53,049 bases of DNA from an uncultured Armatimonadota bacterium (GCA_903899015.1 CAIUHP010000014.1:1-53049), one strand, 5' to 3'. Shown: positions 18,501-25,661, counted from the first letter of the stretch. The notes: generated from the letters alone by a model not told the origin. Translations and numbers: made by a program.

Positions 18501-18784
18501 GCGAAGATGGAATAGAGATCATCTCGTCGCTGAATTCGACGACGTAGAGTTCTTCTCCCAAGGCGATGCCTCCTTCTCTCCTGGTTGTTGAGGGTCCGCT
18601 TACCATTGTCGTCTTGACCCGCTTCTTCAAAAACATGACTACCCGTGAGGAAAATCCCAAATTTGGTGGGGTCTTCGAGTTGCTCCCAGCCTTGAGTCTG
18701 AACCGCACTGTAGCCAACGGAGTTACTTCCTAGGTCTAACCCAATGATATAAGGTGATAAGGACTTGACATTTGGTTTACCCAT
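15566..18784 (-). CDS. cas9: RNA-guided endonuclease Cas9, type II-C
   Basis: Cuts DNA matching the crRNA spacer, using the crRNA-tracrRNA duplex. 1072 residues, close to the compact II-C size. RuvC-I is IIGLDLGSNSVGYSAV with catalytic D17. The arginine-rich bridge helix NQERRRHRLGRRTLRRRIQRR follows near 68-88. RuvC-II is KIRVELPRDL. The HNH nuclease has LEIDHAYPRSRLYVNDNRNLVLC with the catalytic His. RuvC-III is DHRHHAIDALVVAL. An acidic segment (YADADEEDEQDEEDGEK, near residue 175) lies in the recognition lobe. All nuclease residues appear intact. There is no Shine-Dalgarno site and a TATAAT ends five bases before the ATG, so the mRNA is probably leaderless. No cas4 or csn2 is present. Confidence 0.97.
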   Translation of the reverse strand: MGKPNVKSLSPYIIGLDLGSNSVGYSAVQTQGWEQLEDPTKFGIFLTGSHVFEEAGQDDNGKRTLNNQERRRHRLGRRTLRRRIQRRDDLYSIFANIKALPTDEAERDAVLTRHTHQGRNVQPLVLRTRALDEALTLEEFAKAICHLNRCRGYLSTRDLMANDIPAAYRKESQYADADEEDEQDEEDGEKLGIVLGGIKASYKAIRDGEARTYGELMTKVAENGVYTRHYTKRFSKPAKNETGRIPEPDTKKLPYRSDRALIKAEFHRIFDKQSHYHPGILTQELRVKLERIIFGQLPLQDTESLRKTCPAYEGSYCAPKTSDAFQRSRILQDLFNNFVVGTRPKKSKANGPVFEVQNTFTEAQLANLLPDLMDGIDLTIEEILKRVGLPEGEMTVTKKSGVAKRGKVFGHQTRRLLRELTNDAYSEWSAEDKAKVQDIINSAPWPNDAYNGLVRLGIMEDRTCAKIALAPFPAGYGEYSTKFLNKISERMIQTGEYEAIAKQKLFVPIREERAKRLKEQDLNPDADVEIKSSLIKLPKDLGLRNPIVERGIRRAVWVLNQLIYRYGIPEKIRVELPRDLTLSADKKKKIEDEIEKHRQSREKTITRLKGLGIEPTDINVKKARLLEECDYTLLYENEKTSYAHLDELEIDHAYPRSRLYVNDNRNLVLCRKSTNATKGNQLLWDFLGDDFARFQTRVKQCKNMSRGKQSWLCKTEEPDEEWLASQLAATGYIARELTSILTQLGVKVEISSGKATALLRYHWGLEKLFPDWIGYAKHIKKNKKDGVDEEFRQDSRTKNRSDHRHHAIDALVVALTDISTFQQISRAHRDLAPGEYKVDWNQTCPIRELRKFMKAHLDDIVVTSHTIKKVTGELHKQMPQREDLKNLPDHLKVGLPKSAITANGKLIRYDRDGKAAQVYPLGNNHHLTIYRSLEIDKKGEYDFHAEITTMIEVARRFRKKEPVYQASGDLLRRGYAKWVTLEKGEVVEFEDKPGVFYRVSALSAGSSFEAVFQLLSVATMDAGLRNQKWNGHEPILRFQSLKGVLQITRKVRLNAFGEVVHEVNPNENPQFH

Positions 18785-18794
18785 GCAACATTAT
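18765..18794 (+). promoter_or_regulatory. Predicted tracrRNA promoter
   Basis: TTGACA (18765-18770, a perfect -35 inside the first codons of cas9), an 18-bp spacer, and CATTAT (18789-18794, four of six matches to -10). A start about seven bases on falls at 18801, exactly the first base of the anti-repeat. This agreement between predicted start and RNA boundary is the main support. Confidence 0.65.
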
Positions 18795-18818
18795 ATCCAT
18801 GGATTAGAAAATGGTCGA
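18790..18818 (-). promoter_or_regulatory. Predicted cas9 promoter, overlapping the tracrRNA gene
   Basis: On the minus strand, TATAAT (18795-18790, all six bases matching) lies 17 bp from TCGACC (four of six matches to -35, about 18813-18818). The -10 ends five bases before the cas9 ATG, so transcription would begin at or next to the start codon. Its -35 and spacer are the anti-repeat itself, and its -10 shares base pairs with the -10 of the divergent tracrRNA promoter. Confidence 0.6.
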
Positions 18819-18928
18819 CTGCTCCAACAAAAGCAGTTGAACAGCGGGTTTCCCCGCTTACTGTATAGTGGTCGGTAAAACGGTTGCGCTGAGTTGGTTC
18901 GTTCCTTGTGAACGGGCCATTTTAGTTT
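18801..18928 (+). ncRNA. tracrRNA
   Basis: The anti-repeat 18801-18828 matches the complement of CRISPR repeat bases 1-28 with three differences: two give G-U pairs and one an A-C mismatch. After it come AAAAGCAGTTGAAC, a hairpin AGCGGG-TTTC-CCCGCT (18843-18858), a linker, and a terminator of nine pairs (18896-18904 with 18910-18918) with loop CTTGT, ending in ATTTTAGTTT. The length of about 125 nt and the order anti-repeat, nexus-like stem, terminal hairpin are those of II-C tracrRNAs. It is transcribed divergently from cas9. Confidence 0.9.
18896..18928 (+). terminator. tracrRNA terminator hairpin
   Basis: GGTTCGTTC, loop CTTGT, GAACGGGCC (including two G-U pairs) followed by ATTTTAGTTT. 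Beyond it, 18930-19131 shows no gene or clear element. Confidence 0.75.
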
Positions 18929-19131
18929 ATGCTGAACCTATTTTCACTTTGATTAGCCTCATGCACCTGAGGACAAGAGGAAGCACGCCGTTTCAACCTA
19001 GTCCGTTCCCTTTCCTCACAATTAGCTCGACGTGCAGTGAAGCTCGTCAGCCTCACTGAATGCACTCATGGAGAGGGGCACGGCCATCAAATCTTTACCG
19101 CGTTCAGGGCGCAGAATGGTTGATGAACCGG

Positions 19132-19680
19132 CTAAGCGAGTTTCTCAAGTACGAGGAGTTGATCCAACTCTTCGTCAGTTGCTAGGTTGAACTGAGCGTA
19201 GATTTTTTTCCGCTCTTCGGTGTGTTTTGCCCGCAATTCTCGTCGAAGCTTGCCTTCTAAGAATCGGATTTTATCGTCGCGCGTCTCACAGAGCAAGCGT
19301 GGAACAACCGCTGACTTCCCTTCCTTCATTGCTACCATCGTGACCCTAGCGGTGTTAGTGTGCCTTCTTGTACCAAGCATCACATTCTCTGCGAAAATCT
19401 CGATGGTCACCTCGACGCTTGTGCGTCCGACAAACGAGACGAGTCCGACGAAAGTGACGAGTTCGCCAACTTCAATGGGCTCGTGGAAATCAACTCGATC
19501 AAAACTCGCAGTTACGCAGATCGTCCCCGCGAAACGGGAGGCCGTCGCATAAGCACAAAGGTCGATCTTAGAAAGGATCGCGCCTCCGAAGACCTTCCCC
19601 AGGAAGTTTGCGTCCTGGGGCTGCATGACTTCAGACATCTCTGTCCGAGTAGACGATACGCTCTTTGCGGAGCTATTCAA
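19132..19680 (-). CDS. Acyl-CoA thioesterase, hotdog fold
   Basis: Hydrolyses acyl-CoA thioesters. The single hotdog domain opens with EVMQPQDANFLGKVFGGAILSKIDL, matching the YciA/BACH-type motif with the active Asp near the end of that stretch, and continues with VTASFDRVDFHEPIEVGELV. A charged C-terminal tail of about 50 residues (KLRRELRAKHTEERKK) is extra. The reading frame opens with TTG six bases after the tpiA stop. The ATG at 19638 (Met15) fits the family better. It is probably co-transcribed with tpiA. Confidence 0.85.
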   Translation of the reverse strand: MNSSAKSVSSTRTEMSEVMQPQDANFLGKVFGGAILSKIDLCAYATASRFAGTICVTASFDRVDFHEPIEVGELVTFVGLVSFVGRTSVEVTIEIFAENVMLGTRRHTNTARVTMVAMKEGKSAVVPRLLCETRDDKIRFLEGKLRRELRAKHTEERKKIYAQFNLATDEELDQLLVLEKLA

Positions 19681-19686
19681 GAATGC

Positions 19687-20478
19687 TCACGCACTCCGTA
19701 CGACTTCACTGAACTCTTCTGGATCGAGGCTTGCGCCGCCCACCAGCCCGCCGTCAATGTCAGGCATGGTGAAGAGTTCTTTAGCGTTGGACGCCTTGAC
19801 GCTTCCGCCATATAAAATTCGGATGGAATCTGCTGCATCCGCGTCTAAGATCTCGCGAAGTTGGGCTCGAATGAATCCACAAACTCGGCTAGCTTCTGCA
19901 GAATCGCAAGTCTTACCCGTTCCAATCGCCCATACCGGTTCGTAAGCGACAACTCCGTTATAGAACTCGGCCCCTTCAATTCCTTCAAATGCACCCTTCA
20001 ACTGGGCAGCAATGACTGCGTCCGTTTGCTCAGCGTTGCGCTCGTCTAAAGTTTCGCCTACGCAGAGGATCGGGTGAATCGATTGGTATAGGAGAGCCTT
20101 AATTTTAAGGTTAACCGTTTCGTCTGTTTCGCTGAAGTAAGGGATCGTTGAAGCAGTCACTTCAAGTTTGCCAAAACGGCCTCTAGTTTCGCTGTGACCG
20201 ACGATGCAGAATGCGCACCCGGCGTCTGCCAACATAGAAGCGCTTACATTGCCAGTAAATGCGCCAGCACCCATCCAAAAGACATCTTGAGCACCGACTC
20301 GGAAATGGCTTTGGTGAAGGAGCCTCGTCACGGTCTCAATGGTGAGATACGGTGGGCAAATAGCAACATCGACTTCGGTTTTAGGGTCGACGAGTAGAAC
20401 AAGCGACTCAATTGCTGCAGTTGCCTGCGTGCGAGTCATATTCATCTTCCAGTTGCCGACAACAAGCTTTTTTCGCAT
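19687..20478 (-). CDS. tpiA: Triosephosphate isomerase
   Basis: Glycolytic interconversion of dihydroxyacetone phosphate and glyceraldehyde 3-phosphate. GNWKMN carries the catalytic Lys11, CIVGHSETR carries His95, VAYEPVWAIGTGK carries Glu180, and the phosphate-binding ILYGGSV and GLVGGASL are present. The GHSERR motif is altered to GHSETR, and about 14 extra residues (GRFGKLEVTASTIP) are inserted between it and YFSETDETV, lengthening one loop beside the active site. Length 263 is slightly above normal for that reason. Confidence 0.95.
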   Translation of the reverse strand: MRKKLVVGNWKMNMTRTQATAAIESLVLLVDPKTEVDVAICPPYLTIETVTRLLHQSHFRVGAQDVFWMGAGAFTGNVSASMLADAGCAFCIVGHSETRGRFGKLEVTASTIPYFSETDETVNLKIKALLYQSIHPILCVGETLDERNAEQTDAVIAAQLKGAFEGIEGAEFYNGVVAYEPVWAIGTGKTCDSAEASRVCGFIRAQLREILDADAADSIRILYGGSVKASNAKELFTMPDIDGGLVGGASLDPEEFSEVVRSA

Positions 20479-20556
20479 GAGTATAGGTTTTACCCGTCCG
20501 AGTAGTCTTGTGTCGGCAAACGTTTACACGTTGTTAAAAAACGCGCTTAAAGAACG

Positions 20557-21012
20557 CTATTCTCGTTCCACAGTAGGTTCGATAGTCACTTGGACTTTGC
20601 CTCGTACAGCATTGGTTACGATGCAATAGTTATCTGCCTTGTGCGCCATGTCCAACGTCGCCGCTACCTGAGCATCGGTTGCGTCAGCAGCCAATGTGAT
20701 GGCGGGCTTGATCGTAATTTGAGTGTAAATGAGCGACGCTCCGTTCTGCTCGACCGCTCCGGTTGCATTCACCTTGAGATTTGTAATCGGCAGTTTACGA
20801 TTGGCAGCAATGATTCCAAATGTGATGCTGTAGCAGCCTGCGATCGCACTTGTTAATAATTCCTCAGGGTTGGATGCGCCTCCTGGTCCTTGAAACTCAG
20901 GCGGGACTGCAATTGCGACCGATGTCCCGCTGTTGCCATAACTAATGGTTCCGTTGCCTTCTCTTCCGCCGCTCCAAGCGACTTCGACTGGATACTCGTG
21001 TAGGGTTGCCAT
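20557..21012 (-). CDS. OsmC/Ohr family peroxiredoxin
   Basis: Thiol-dependent reduction of organic hydroperoxides. The two family cysteines are in TSAIAGCYSITFG (about residue 60) and ADNYCIVTNAV (about residue 130). The OsmC-type N-terminal beta region includes WSGGREGNGTISYG. 151 residues, normal. It is divergent from the ferredoxin gene across 61 bp. Confidence 0.9.
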   Translation of the reverse strand: MATLHEYPVEVAWSGGREGNGTISYGNSGTSVAIAVPPEFQGPGGASNPEELLTSAIAGCYSITFGIIAANRKLPITNLKVNATGAVEQNGASLIYTQITIKPAITLAADATDAQVAATLDMAHKADNYCIVTNAVRGKVQVTIEPTVERE

Positions 21013-21073
21013 GATTCTAGTGTTTACTACGGAGAGCTTTAAAAACTCATTTGCTTCAAGTAACCTTGCCGAG

Positions 21074-21397
21074 ATGAAATCATTTAAGATTCAGGCAACC
21101 GGCTTTGAGGCCTTTGAAGTCCCAGAAGGAACCAAATTAGCACTTGCACTTGAGCAGAACGGCGTAGATGTCAGTCACCGCTGTGGCGGTCAAGCAAAGT
21201 GCACAACTTGTCGAGTCTCGATCAAAGGCGAAGAGCCGGCGATGGGTGAAACCGAACGACAGAGCCTAGATGAGGATGGAGTCCTTGGACAGTTCCGTCT
21301 TTCCTGCCAAATTCGAGTCGATCGAGATATGGAGTTGGAAGTGTTGATGCGTGCCAGCGAGAAAGGCTGGGATCCAGGCGCAGAACTCGAACCTTAG
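21074..21397 (+). CDS. 2Fe-2S ferredoxin
   Basis: Soluble one-electron carrier of 107 residues with a plant-type [2Fe-2S] cluster. Ligands are in RCGGQAKCTTC (Cys, four residues, Cys, two residues, Cys) and the fourth in RLSCQIRV. I chose the ATG at 21074 because upstream codons in this frame overlap the divergent osmC gene and carry no domain. The partner protein is not evident nearby. A long hairpin follows the stop. Confidence 0.9.
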   Translation: MKSFKIQATGFEAFEVPEGTKLALALEQNGVDVSHRCGGQAKCTTCRVSIKGEEPAMGETERQSLDEDGVLGQFRLSCQIRVDRDMELEVLMRASEKGWDPGAELEP

Positions 21398-21414
21398 GCG
21401 TAAATGAGACGGGC

Positions 21415-21469
21415 CGAGAGGACAAACGCACTCCGAGCATGGAATCACTTGTCCTCTCGCCAGCTTTTA
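21415..21469 (+). terminator. Terminator-like stem after ferredoxin
   Basis: CGAGAGGACAA (21415-21425) pairs perfectly with TTGTCCTCTCG (21449-21459), eleven pairs with a 23-base loop, then CCAGCTTTTAG. The stem is strong and the T-run short. Confidence 0.6.
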
Positions 21470-21528
21470 GTGGGTCTGAACTTTGATTTTTGCCACCCTT
21501 TGGGTTGGTTAAACGTTATAGAGATTGT

Positions 21529-21912
21529 ATGAGCACGGTTTTTCTTGTAATGGTTTTGATTTTTGTGGCACTTATTGCGCTGATAGTCTGGGCTGCCACG
21601 AATAACCGGCAGACTTATTACCAACCAGGACCGACCTATGTTGAGCCCGGTGTCGTTATTGTTGAAGATGACACTCCCCTCATTGCGGGCATGGTAGCGG
21701 CGGATATTGCCTCAGATATCGCTTTTGGCGCAGTTGAGGGTGCAATGATGTCCAATCAGGGCCAATACTTCGACAATCAAAATTCCGGATTTGGCGGTAA
21801 TGATTTCTCAAGCGGAAACGCTTTTGGCGGCGGCAACGATTTTATGGGTGGGGACTCTGGATTCGACAGCAGTTCAGGCGGATTTGATTCTGGCGGCGGT
21901 GGCGATTTCTAG
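21529..21912 (+). CDS. Small membrane protein with Gly-rich tail
   Basis: Family not recognised. The ATG at 21529 gives an N-terminal transmembrane helix (TVFLVMVLIFVALIALIVWAA), then about 40 polar residues with Tyr and Pro, an acidic/hydrophobic middle, and a tail of Gly, Ser, Asp, Asn and Phe ending SSSGGFDSGGGGDF. Such disordered aromatic-Gly tails occur in low-complexity envelope proteins. A TTG at 21490 would extend it by 13 residues but lacks a ribosome site. Confidence 0.65.
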   Translation: MSTVFLVMVLIFVALIALIVWAATNNRQTYYQPGPTYVEPGVVIVEDDTPLIAGMVAADIASDIAFGAVEGAMMSNQGQYFDNQNSGFGGNDFSSGNAFGGGNDFMGGDSGFDSSSGGFDSGGGGDF

Positions 21913-21969
21913 CCGCTAGCTCGATTACCAGCTTCGAGACTGCCTCCAGACGGGTATCCTCGCCCAGTC

Positions 21970-22491
21970 ATGAGCGATCTCCTTGCACGCGATTTAATTC
22001 GCGACGTACCTGATTTTCCGAAGCCGGGCATCCTTTTTAAGGACATTACACCGGTTTTGGAACACCCTGCTGCTTTCCAACAAGTCTGCGATTTGATTGC
22101 AGCCGATGCGAAAGCCAATGGGGCCGAAGCCATCGTCGGAATTGAAAGTCGAGGTTTCATTTTTGGGGTGCCCGTCGCTCTGGAACTGGGAGTTCCCTTT
22201 GTCATGGCGCGCAAACTTGGCAAGCTTCCCTACGACCGAATTACAGAGGAATATGCTCTGGAATACGGTACGAATACCGTCGAGATGCACGTCGATGCAC
22301 TCAAACCGGGTCAGAAGGCATACATCGTAGACGACCTACTCGCGACAGGCGGAACGGCCGCGGCAGCGGTTCGATTGGTCGAGCGACTAGGCGGCGTAGT
22401 CTGCGGATTTGGGTTTATGATCGAACTCGGATTCTTAGGGGGGCGAGAGAATCTTCTCGGCTATCCCATTCACGCCTTGCTCGAATTCTAA
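21970..22491 (+). CDS. apt: Adenine phosphoribosyltransferase
   Basis: Salvages adenine to AMP using PRPP. The PRPP-binding motif is YIVDDLLATGGTAAAAVRLV. The N-terminal part carries IRDVPDFPKPGILFKDITPVL and VGIESRGFIFG, all typical of Apt. 173 residues, normal. The last codons encode FGFMIELGFLGGRENL as in other Apt proteins. A clear terminator follows. Confidence 0.96.
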   Translation: MSDLLARDLIRDVPDFPKPGILFKDITPVLEHPAAFQQVCDLIAADAKANGAEAIVGIESRGFIFGVPVALELGVPFVMARKLGKLPYDRITEEYALEYGTNTVEMHVDALKPGQKAYIVDDLLATGGTAAAAVRLVERLGGVVCGFGFMIELGFLGGRENLLGYPIHALLEF

Positions 22492-22500
22492 ACCTCATCG

Positions 22501-22540
22501 ACTGCCTGTGTTCCCGGTGGAACGTGGGCAGTTTTGTTTT
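22501..22540 (+). terminator. Intrinsic terminator of apt
   Basis: ACTGCC (22501-22506) pairs with GGCAGT (22527-22532), with an inner TTCC/GGAA helix (22511-22514 with 22519-22522), followed by TTTGTTTT. Confidence 0.8.
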
Positions 22541-22599
22541 GAGGTCCCTGAAGCGCAAGTTTCGGGATTGTTGGCCGTATAAGCGGAATTCCTTTACTT

Positions 22600-23553
22600 T
22601 TGGAAGTTAGGTCGGTAGTAAATCTTTTGGCATCCCCTCCATCGAACCGAAAACCGTTTCTGTTGGCAGTCATGGGTCCAACAGCATCCGGCAAGACGAG
22701 TCTTGCAGAGGCTCTGGCAGACAAGTTTGACGCTTGCCTCATCAACGGAGATGCTTTCCAGGTCTACCGAGGGATGGACATTGGAACAGCCAAACCGGTC
22801 AACAAAGACCGCTACCACCTTATCGATATTAAGGACCCTTCGGAAGATTTTGGAGTCGGTGAATATGTGGCGCTCGCTCAGTCCGTGTTGGCTGAAATGT
22901 GGGAAAGCCAGCGGAACGTCATTGTTGTCGGAGGTTCAGGACTTTATGTTCGAGCTCTTTTCGAAGAGTATTCCGGGATGTCGGCAGCGCCCGATCCGAA
23001 TTTACGAACCGAGTTAAACCAAAGATCTCTCGAATCGTTACTTTCTGAGCTTGAACGGAGCGATTCAGACGCTTTCGCACGTATAGATCACAGAAATCGC
23101 GTTCGGGTACAGCGCGCAGTCGAACGGTTACATTGTCCAAGGCCGTCTGTGACGGTAGAACTTCCACCTTACTCAAAATTGAAACTTGCTGTGATTCCTG
23201 ATACTTTCGAAACGTCGGACCGAATTACACGTAGAGTTCATGAGATGATGCAAAATGGTTGGATCGACGAGGTCCAACGCCTCATCGAAGCTGGTTTTTC
23301 TCCAAATGATCCGGGAATGCGTGCACTTGGTTATAAGCCCATTTGGCAGTATCTGAACGGTGAAATGGAGTTAAGTGAAGTTGAAGCGACAACGATCGCT
23401 GATACGAGAAAATATGCAAAGAGACAGCGAACATGGCTTCGTTCGGAGCCGAATTTGGTTGTCCTCGATGCGAATGACGCTCTATTGGGAGCATCAAAAT
23501 TTGTAATGCAATGTTTTAAGGAAGTGATGATTAAGAATGGCAAAAGCGATTAA
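22600..23553 (+). CDS. miaA: tRNA dimethylallyltransferase MiaA
   Basis: Adds an isopentenyl group to A37 of tRNAs reading codons that begin with U. The P-loop is [16 protein letters not shown]. The family motifs [19 protein letters not shown] and [17 protein letters not shown] are present, and the C-terminal part has [17 protein letters not shown] and KRQRTWLR. The start is uncertain: TTG at 22600, or TTG at 22627, which leaves a shorter tail before the P-loop. The 3' end overlaps hfq by 17 bp, the familiar miaA-hfq pair. Confidence 0.95.
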   Translation: MEVRSVVNLLASPPSNRKPFLLAVMGPTASGKTSLAEALADKFDACLINGDAFQVYRGMDIGTAKPVNKDRYHLIDIKDPSEDFGVGEYVALAQSVLAEMWESQRNVIVVGGSGLYVRALFEEYSGMSAAPDPNLRTELNQRSLESLLSELERSDSDAFARIDHRNRVRVQRAVERLHCPRPSVTVELPPYSKLKLAVIPDTFETSDRITRRVHEMMQNGWIDEVQRLIEAGFSPNDPGMRALGYKPIWQYLNGEMELSEVEATTIADTRKYAKRQRTWLRSEPNLVVLDANDALLGASKFVMQCFKEVMIKNGKSD

Positions 23554-23785
23554 CCTCCAGGACATGTTCCTGAATCAGGTTAGAAAAGAGGGGATCGGCG
23601 TGACGATCTACCTCACTAACAGTGTTCAGTTGAGGGGTCAAGTTCGGGGTTTTGATGCGTTCACAGTTCTGTTGGACGCACCTGGAAAACCTACTCAACT
23701 CGTTTACAAACATGCAGTCGCGAGTATCGTGCCCAACAAGCCGATTAGCTCCTATCGAGCACCAGACGGCACTGAAGAGCATTAG
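23537..23785 (+). CDS. hfq: RNA chaperone Hfq
   Basis: Hexameric Sm-like protein that matches small RNAs with mRNAs. 82 residues: [41 protein letters not shown] forms the Sm1 motif, and [10 protein letters not shown] is the Sm2 motif (YKHAIST in E. coli). It has a short tail rather than the long C-terminal extension of enterobacteria. It begins inside the end of miaA, so it is translationally coupled to it. Confidence 0.96.
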   Translation: MAKAINLQDMFLNQVRKEGIGVTIYLTNSVQLRGQVRGFDAFTVLLDAPGKPTQLVYKHAVASIVPNKPISSYRAPDGTEEH

Positions 23786-23833
23786 ACGAAAGGGGCGAGT
23801 TTCGCTGGCCGAGACTTGCCTAAGCAATTTGTC

Positions 23834-24035
23834 AACCGCGGATGGTTCATGCCGCGGTTTTGTTTTAAAATCTCGAAGCCAGATTACGAAGCAAAAGGTA
23901 GTCGGGAAAGTATCATATCCCCAAGTATTTGTAGACCGTGGATGGTTTGCGCCGCGGTTTTGTTTGTAAAGCTTGACGCCGATTTACGAAGTTTCAACAG
24001 ATCGCAAGCAAAATCGGGGCATGAACCATCCCCGG
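23834..24035. repeat. Three REP-like hairpins downstream of hfq
   Basis: Hairpins at 23836-23857 (CCGCGG, loop ATGGTTCATG, CCGCGG; the AA/TT flanks extend it to eight pairs), 23936-23957 (CCGTGG/CCGCGG, loop ATGGTTTGCG) and 24014-24035 (TCGGGG/CCCCGG, loop CATGAACCAT, reverse orientation). The last two face each other across a spacer resembling that at the window ends. No gene lies in 23786-24165. Confidence 0.85.
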
Positions 24036-24084
24036 TCTACAAAATAGTCGAAAGCTTTGTGGCTAAGTAAGGATTTTAATCCGA

Positions 24085-24155
24085 CACCTGGGTGGTTTCC
24101 GGAATGAATTCCGGGAGCCTTATGCGGAATAAATTCCGCGGACCCGGTGACAGGT
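24085..24155 (+). promoter_or_regulatory. Clover-like palindrome in the dapF leader
   Basis: Two adjacent hairpins with two-base loops: CCGGAAT-GA-ATTCCGG (24099-24114) and GCGGAAT-AA-ATTCCGC (24124-24139). They are bracketed by CACCTGGGT on the left and ACCCGGTG on the right, which pair with one bulge. The whole ends about ten bases before the dapF ATG. It may be a repeat relic or an RNA control element. Confidence 0.6.
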
Positions 24156-24165
24156 TATCGAAAAT

Positions 24166-24993
24166 ATGAGCACGATTCAATTTACTAAGATGCAGGGGAT
24201 TGGCAACGACTTCGTAGTCGTGGACTGCATTCAGGATTCTCAGTTGCCAGCTGACCTCGCCGCACTTTCGCAGAAAGTGAATGATCGCCGTTTTGGGATA
24301 GGCGGCGACGGATTGATTTTGCTTGAGAAAGGCGATGAAGCTCCTTTCCGGATGCGAATGTTTAACCCGGACGGTTCCGAAAGCGAGATGTGTGGCAACG
24401 GCATCCGATGTTTTGGAAGGCTGCTTCACGATCATGGTCACTTGGACGGCACGAGCGTAAAAGTTGAGACCGGAGCCGGCATTCTTCAACTTGATCTTGT
24501 GGGAGACGATAAGTTTCGAGTCGATATGGGCCACGCAAGGCTGACTCGTGGCACGATCGGAATGACAGGAAATGCGGATGAATCTTTTACCGAGCAGCCA
24601 GTCGCTGAAGGTTTCAAGGGGACCGCGGTCTCCATGGGTAATCCACACCTTGTAATCTTCGTTGACGATGTTAGCAAAGTGAATCTTGAGGTGGTGGGCC
24701 CCATACTGGAGCATTCGCCTGAATTTCCGAAGAAGACCAATGTTCACTTTATCCAAGTGGTTGATCGCAGTCATTTGATTCAGCGAACCTGGGAGCGAGG
24801 AGCAGGAATTACCCTCGCTTGCGGCACCGGAGCCTGTGCGAGCGCAGTAGCCGCCTTCGTTACGGGTCGATCTGACCGAAATGTGGAAATCAAGCTACCC
24901 GGTGGCATCCTCAACATCGAATATCAAGAAGATGGCAAAGTCATGATGACCGGCCCGGCCGAAACTGTCTTCGAAGGCACAATCGAAGCTTGA
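24166..24993 (+). CDS. dapF: Diaminopimelate epimerase
   Basis: Converts LL- to meso-diaminopimelate for peptidoglycan and lysine. The two catalytic cysteines are in SEMCGNGIRCFGR (about residue 73) and LACGTGACASAV (about residue 221). The N-terminal KMQGIGNDFVVVD motif is canonical. 275 residues, normal. It converges on smpB with a hairpin between them. Confidence 0.96.
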   Translation: MSTIQFTKMQGIGNDFVVVDCIQDSQLPADLAALSQKVNDRRFGIGGDGLILLEKGDEAPFRMRMFNPDGSESEMCGNGIRCFGRLLHDHGHLDGTSVKVETGAGILQLDLVGDDKFRVDMGHARLTRGTIGMTGNADESFTEQPVAEGFKGTAVSMGNPHLVIFVDDVSKVNLEVVGPILEHSPEFPKKTNVHFIQVVDRSHLIQRTWERGAGITLACGTGACASAVAAFVTGRSDRNVEIKLPGGILNIEYQEDGKVMMTGPAETVFEGTIEA

Positions 24994-25007
24994 TGTTTTC
25001 ATGGTTC

Positions 25008-25030
25008 ATTGGCCGCAGTTAGCGGCCAGT
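25008..25030. terminator. Hairpin between convergent dapF and smpB
   Basis: TGGCCGC (25010-25016), loop AGTTA, GCGGCCA (25022-25028). It serves both strands by position, but neither side has a T-run, so termination strength is unclear. Confidence 0.5.
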
Positions 25031-25036
25031 GAGTCT

Positions 25037-25516
25037 CTAGAATCGCAACGACTTTGCGCGCTCGATTTCTCGACGTTCGTCGTCTTTAGCGATTTTGTCT
25101 CGTTTATCGTAAGCGGCTTTACCTCGGCCCAATCCGACTTCAACCTTTACTCTCCCGGCTTTAAAATAGAGAGCAAGCGGGATGAGGGCTAGCCCCTTTT
25201 CGAGGGACTTCCTTTCCAAAACGTTGATCTCTTTTCTGTGCATCAGAAGCTTGCGATCTCGACGGCGTTCGTGCTGGAAAACGCTTGCTTTCTCGTAAGG
25301 TTCGATGTCGGCATTCATCAGCCAAAGCTCACCGTTTGTAACGCGGCAATAAGCATCGGTAAGGTGTCCCTTGCCTAAGTACAGGCTCTTAACTTCAGAA
25401 CCCAAGAGGGCGAGCCCGGCCTCATGAGATTCCAAGATGTTGTAGTCGAACCTCGCACGTCGATTCTGGATCGAGTGCGGAGCTTCACTTTTCTTTTTGT
25501 CTCCTTTAGCTGCCAT
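25037..25516 (-). CDS. smpB: SsrA-binding protein SmpB
   Basis: Carries tmRNA to stalled ribosomes. The oligonucleotide-binding core has NRRARFDYNILESHEAGLALLGSEVKSL, followed by the EPYEKASVFQHERRRDRKLLMHR motif, and the basic C-terminal tail ends KAAYDKRDKIAKDDERREIERAK. 159 residues, normal. No ssrA gene is recognised in the window. Confidence 0.96.
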   Translation of the reverse strand: MAAKGDKKKSEAPHSIQNRRARFDYNILESHEAGLALLGSEVKSLYLGKGHLTDAYCRVTNGELWLMNADIEPYEKASVFQHERRRDRKLLMHRKEINVLERKSLEKGLALIPLALYFKAGRVKVEVGLGRGKAAYDKRDKIAKDDERREIERAKSLRF

Positions 25517-25661
25517 CAGGATTTGAGTTTACCGTGACAAGGTTCTCCGAGCCGGTGATTCCACGGGGAACGACTGCTCGGGAACTTCTTTTCGCGGGAA
25601 CCTGTTGTCTGGCATGAGGCGAATAGTGCCTCAAATCACTTCAAAAAGGTAGATTTGAACA

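Noticed and set aside
18785-18828. Minus-strand reading of the anti-repeat as the tracrRNA
   Set aside because: It would run straight into cas9 without a terminator, whereas the plus strand shows a scaffold hairpin and terminator downstream.
20945-21073. Longer N-terminus for the ferredoxin
   Set aside because: It would overlap the divergent osmC gene and adds no recognisable sequence; the ATG at 21074 gives the standard length.
25575-25615. GGAACTT and GTCT as an ECF-type promoter before the FKBP gene
   Set aside because: Spacing does not fit a consensus I can defend, and the cognate motif of the local ECF sigma factor is unknown.
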